DNA from: Bacteroidota bacterium
Lineage (GTDB): Bacteria > Bacteroidota > Bacteroidia > Flavobacteriales > Flavobacteriaceae
Assembly: GCA_022601215.1 (NCBI GenBank)
Contig: JAHZIZ010000252.1
Location: forward strand, 1 to 5,189
Reading direction: 5' to 3'
Length of the DNA: 5,189 nt
In this document: positions 4,664-5,189 of the stretch, in pieces
Numbering within the stretch: the first letter of the stretch is position 1
How the letters are laid out: every line of letters begins with the position of its first letter
Made by a program: the position numbers and the translations under genes
Notes under the pieces: model-generated
What the model was told of the DNA's origin: nothing
The model's database searches: none
What the model saw: only the letters and a program-made list of their open reading frames with translations

Positions 4664-5189
4664 ATGTTACTTAGACTTTGTGCTTCCTTTTGTTTGGTAT
4701 TTTGTGCTTTAGTGTCTGCTCAGACCAAAGATTTATTGTCTTTAGCTGCTGGTGATTCCGTATATTTTGGAGCTCTTTTTGAAGAGGATAATGAGGTGTA
4801 TGGATATGTTTCAATATACGATTTAGAGGCTGTAAATAAACGGGAACGAAAATATGAATACATCATATTAGATACTCGATTGAACGAAGTAGCTAACGGT
4901 GAATTTATTGCTCCTGATTACGATTACTTCACTGAAGGAATTCAAAGTGTTTCTAAAATAGGTAACAAATTACTCATTGGGAAAAGACATTGGCCAAGAA
5001 CTTTTGCCATCATAATCTTTTATACATATTTAGAAATAGACTTAGATTCTAATATAGTGACAGGCCCTTTTTATTATGAGAATGACCAATTTCATGAAGG
5101 TTTCCGCGATCCTAAAAAGGTAAAAAAGGAACAAAAGAAAATTGACGCTTTCGATAAGTTATTGAGCTTTAATAATGGCTATTTGTATA
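4664..5189 (+). CDS. Secreted protein of unknown function, N-terminal 175 codons, cut by the window edge
   Basis: The frame opens at the ATG in 4664-4666 and has no stop before the right edge. The first 19 residues (MLLRLCASFCLVFCALVSA) form a signal peptide with likely cleavage at VSA|QT. Its cysteines do not fit a lipobox, so the protein is expected in the periplasm or outside. The mature part alternates short strand-like segments with turns: GYVSIYDL (47-54), YEYIILDTRLNEVANGEF (64-81), IGNKLLIGK (99-107), and LEIDLDSNIVTGPFYY (123-138). This looks like a beta-rich protein in which 'ILD..LN' and 'IDLDSN' may be repeating strands, as in propeller-like proteins. A lysine-rich segment follows (150-159). 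I recognise no family with confidence; it is vaguely like flavobacterial DUF6770 proteins. A weak promoter lies at 4614-4644. Confidence 0.75.
   Translation, partial: MLLRLCASFCLVFCALVSAQTKDLLSLAAGDSVYFGALFEEDNEVYGYVSIYDLEAVNKRERKYEYIILDTRLNEVANGEFIAPDYDYFTEGIQSVSKIGNKLLIGKRHWPRTFAIIIFYTYLEIDLDSNIVTGPFYYENDQFHEGFRDPKKVKKEQKKIDAFDKLLSFNNGYLY

Overview
The window looks like chromosomal DNA from a marine-type member of the Flavobacteriaceae (phylum Bacteroidota). The reasons are the AT-rich intergenic sequence, start codons without Shine-Dalgarno sequences, promoters of the TTG / TAnnTTTG type, and a gene set typical of the group: a type B L31 ribosomal protein, a two-domain 'alternative GlmU' protein and a DUF4199 membrane protein. 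I see no insertion sequence, phage gene, tRNA, rRNA or CRISPR array.

Left part (1-1741) is read on the minus strand. In reading order it holds a four-helix DUF4199 membrane protein, a family 2 glycosyltransferase of the polyprenyl-phosphate sugar transferase type starting 4 bases later, and, after a 101-base gap, the first 56 codons of a phosphoglucomutase/phosphomannomutase. The glycosyltransferase is broken by one in-frame TAA (544-546). The catalytic domain lies before it, and the two C-terminal membrane helices lie after it in the same frame. The rest of the gene looks intact, so this is a recent nonsense change, a sequencing error, or a truncation that the cell tolerates.

Middle part (1742-3435) is read on the plus strand. 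A 161-base divergent region carries a good promoter for each direction. It leads to rpmE2 (bL31 type B), which ends in a strong hairpin terminator, and then to a 391-residue GlmU-like protein with an N-terminal nucleotidyltransferase-like domain and a C-terminal left-handed beta-helix. Sugar-phosphate mutase, GlmU-like protein and lipid-linked sugar transferase all fit cell-envelope glycan precursor metabolism.

Right part (3436-5189) holds the most unusual gene: a secreted homologue of LipL32, the major surface lipoprotein of pathogenic Leptospira. Here it has an ordinary signal peptide and no lipobox, and it appears to keep the residues that bind calcium in LipL32. It ends at a bidirectional terminator shared with a convergent 106-residue membrane protein of unknown function. 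That gene is divergent from a secreted protein of unknown function that runs off the right edge. A short palindrome lies between those last two genes.
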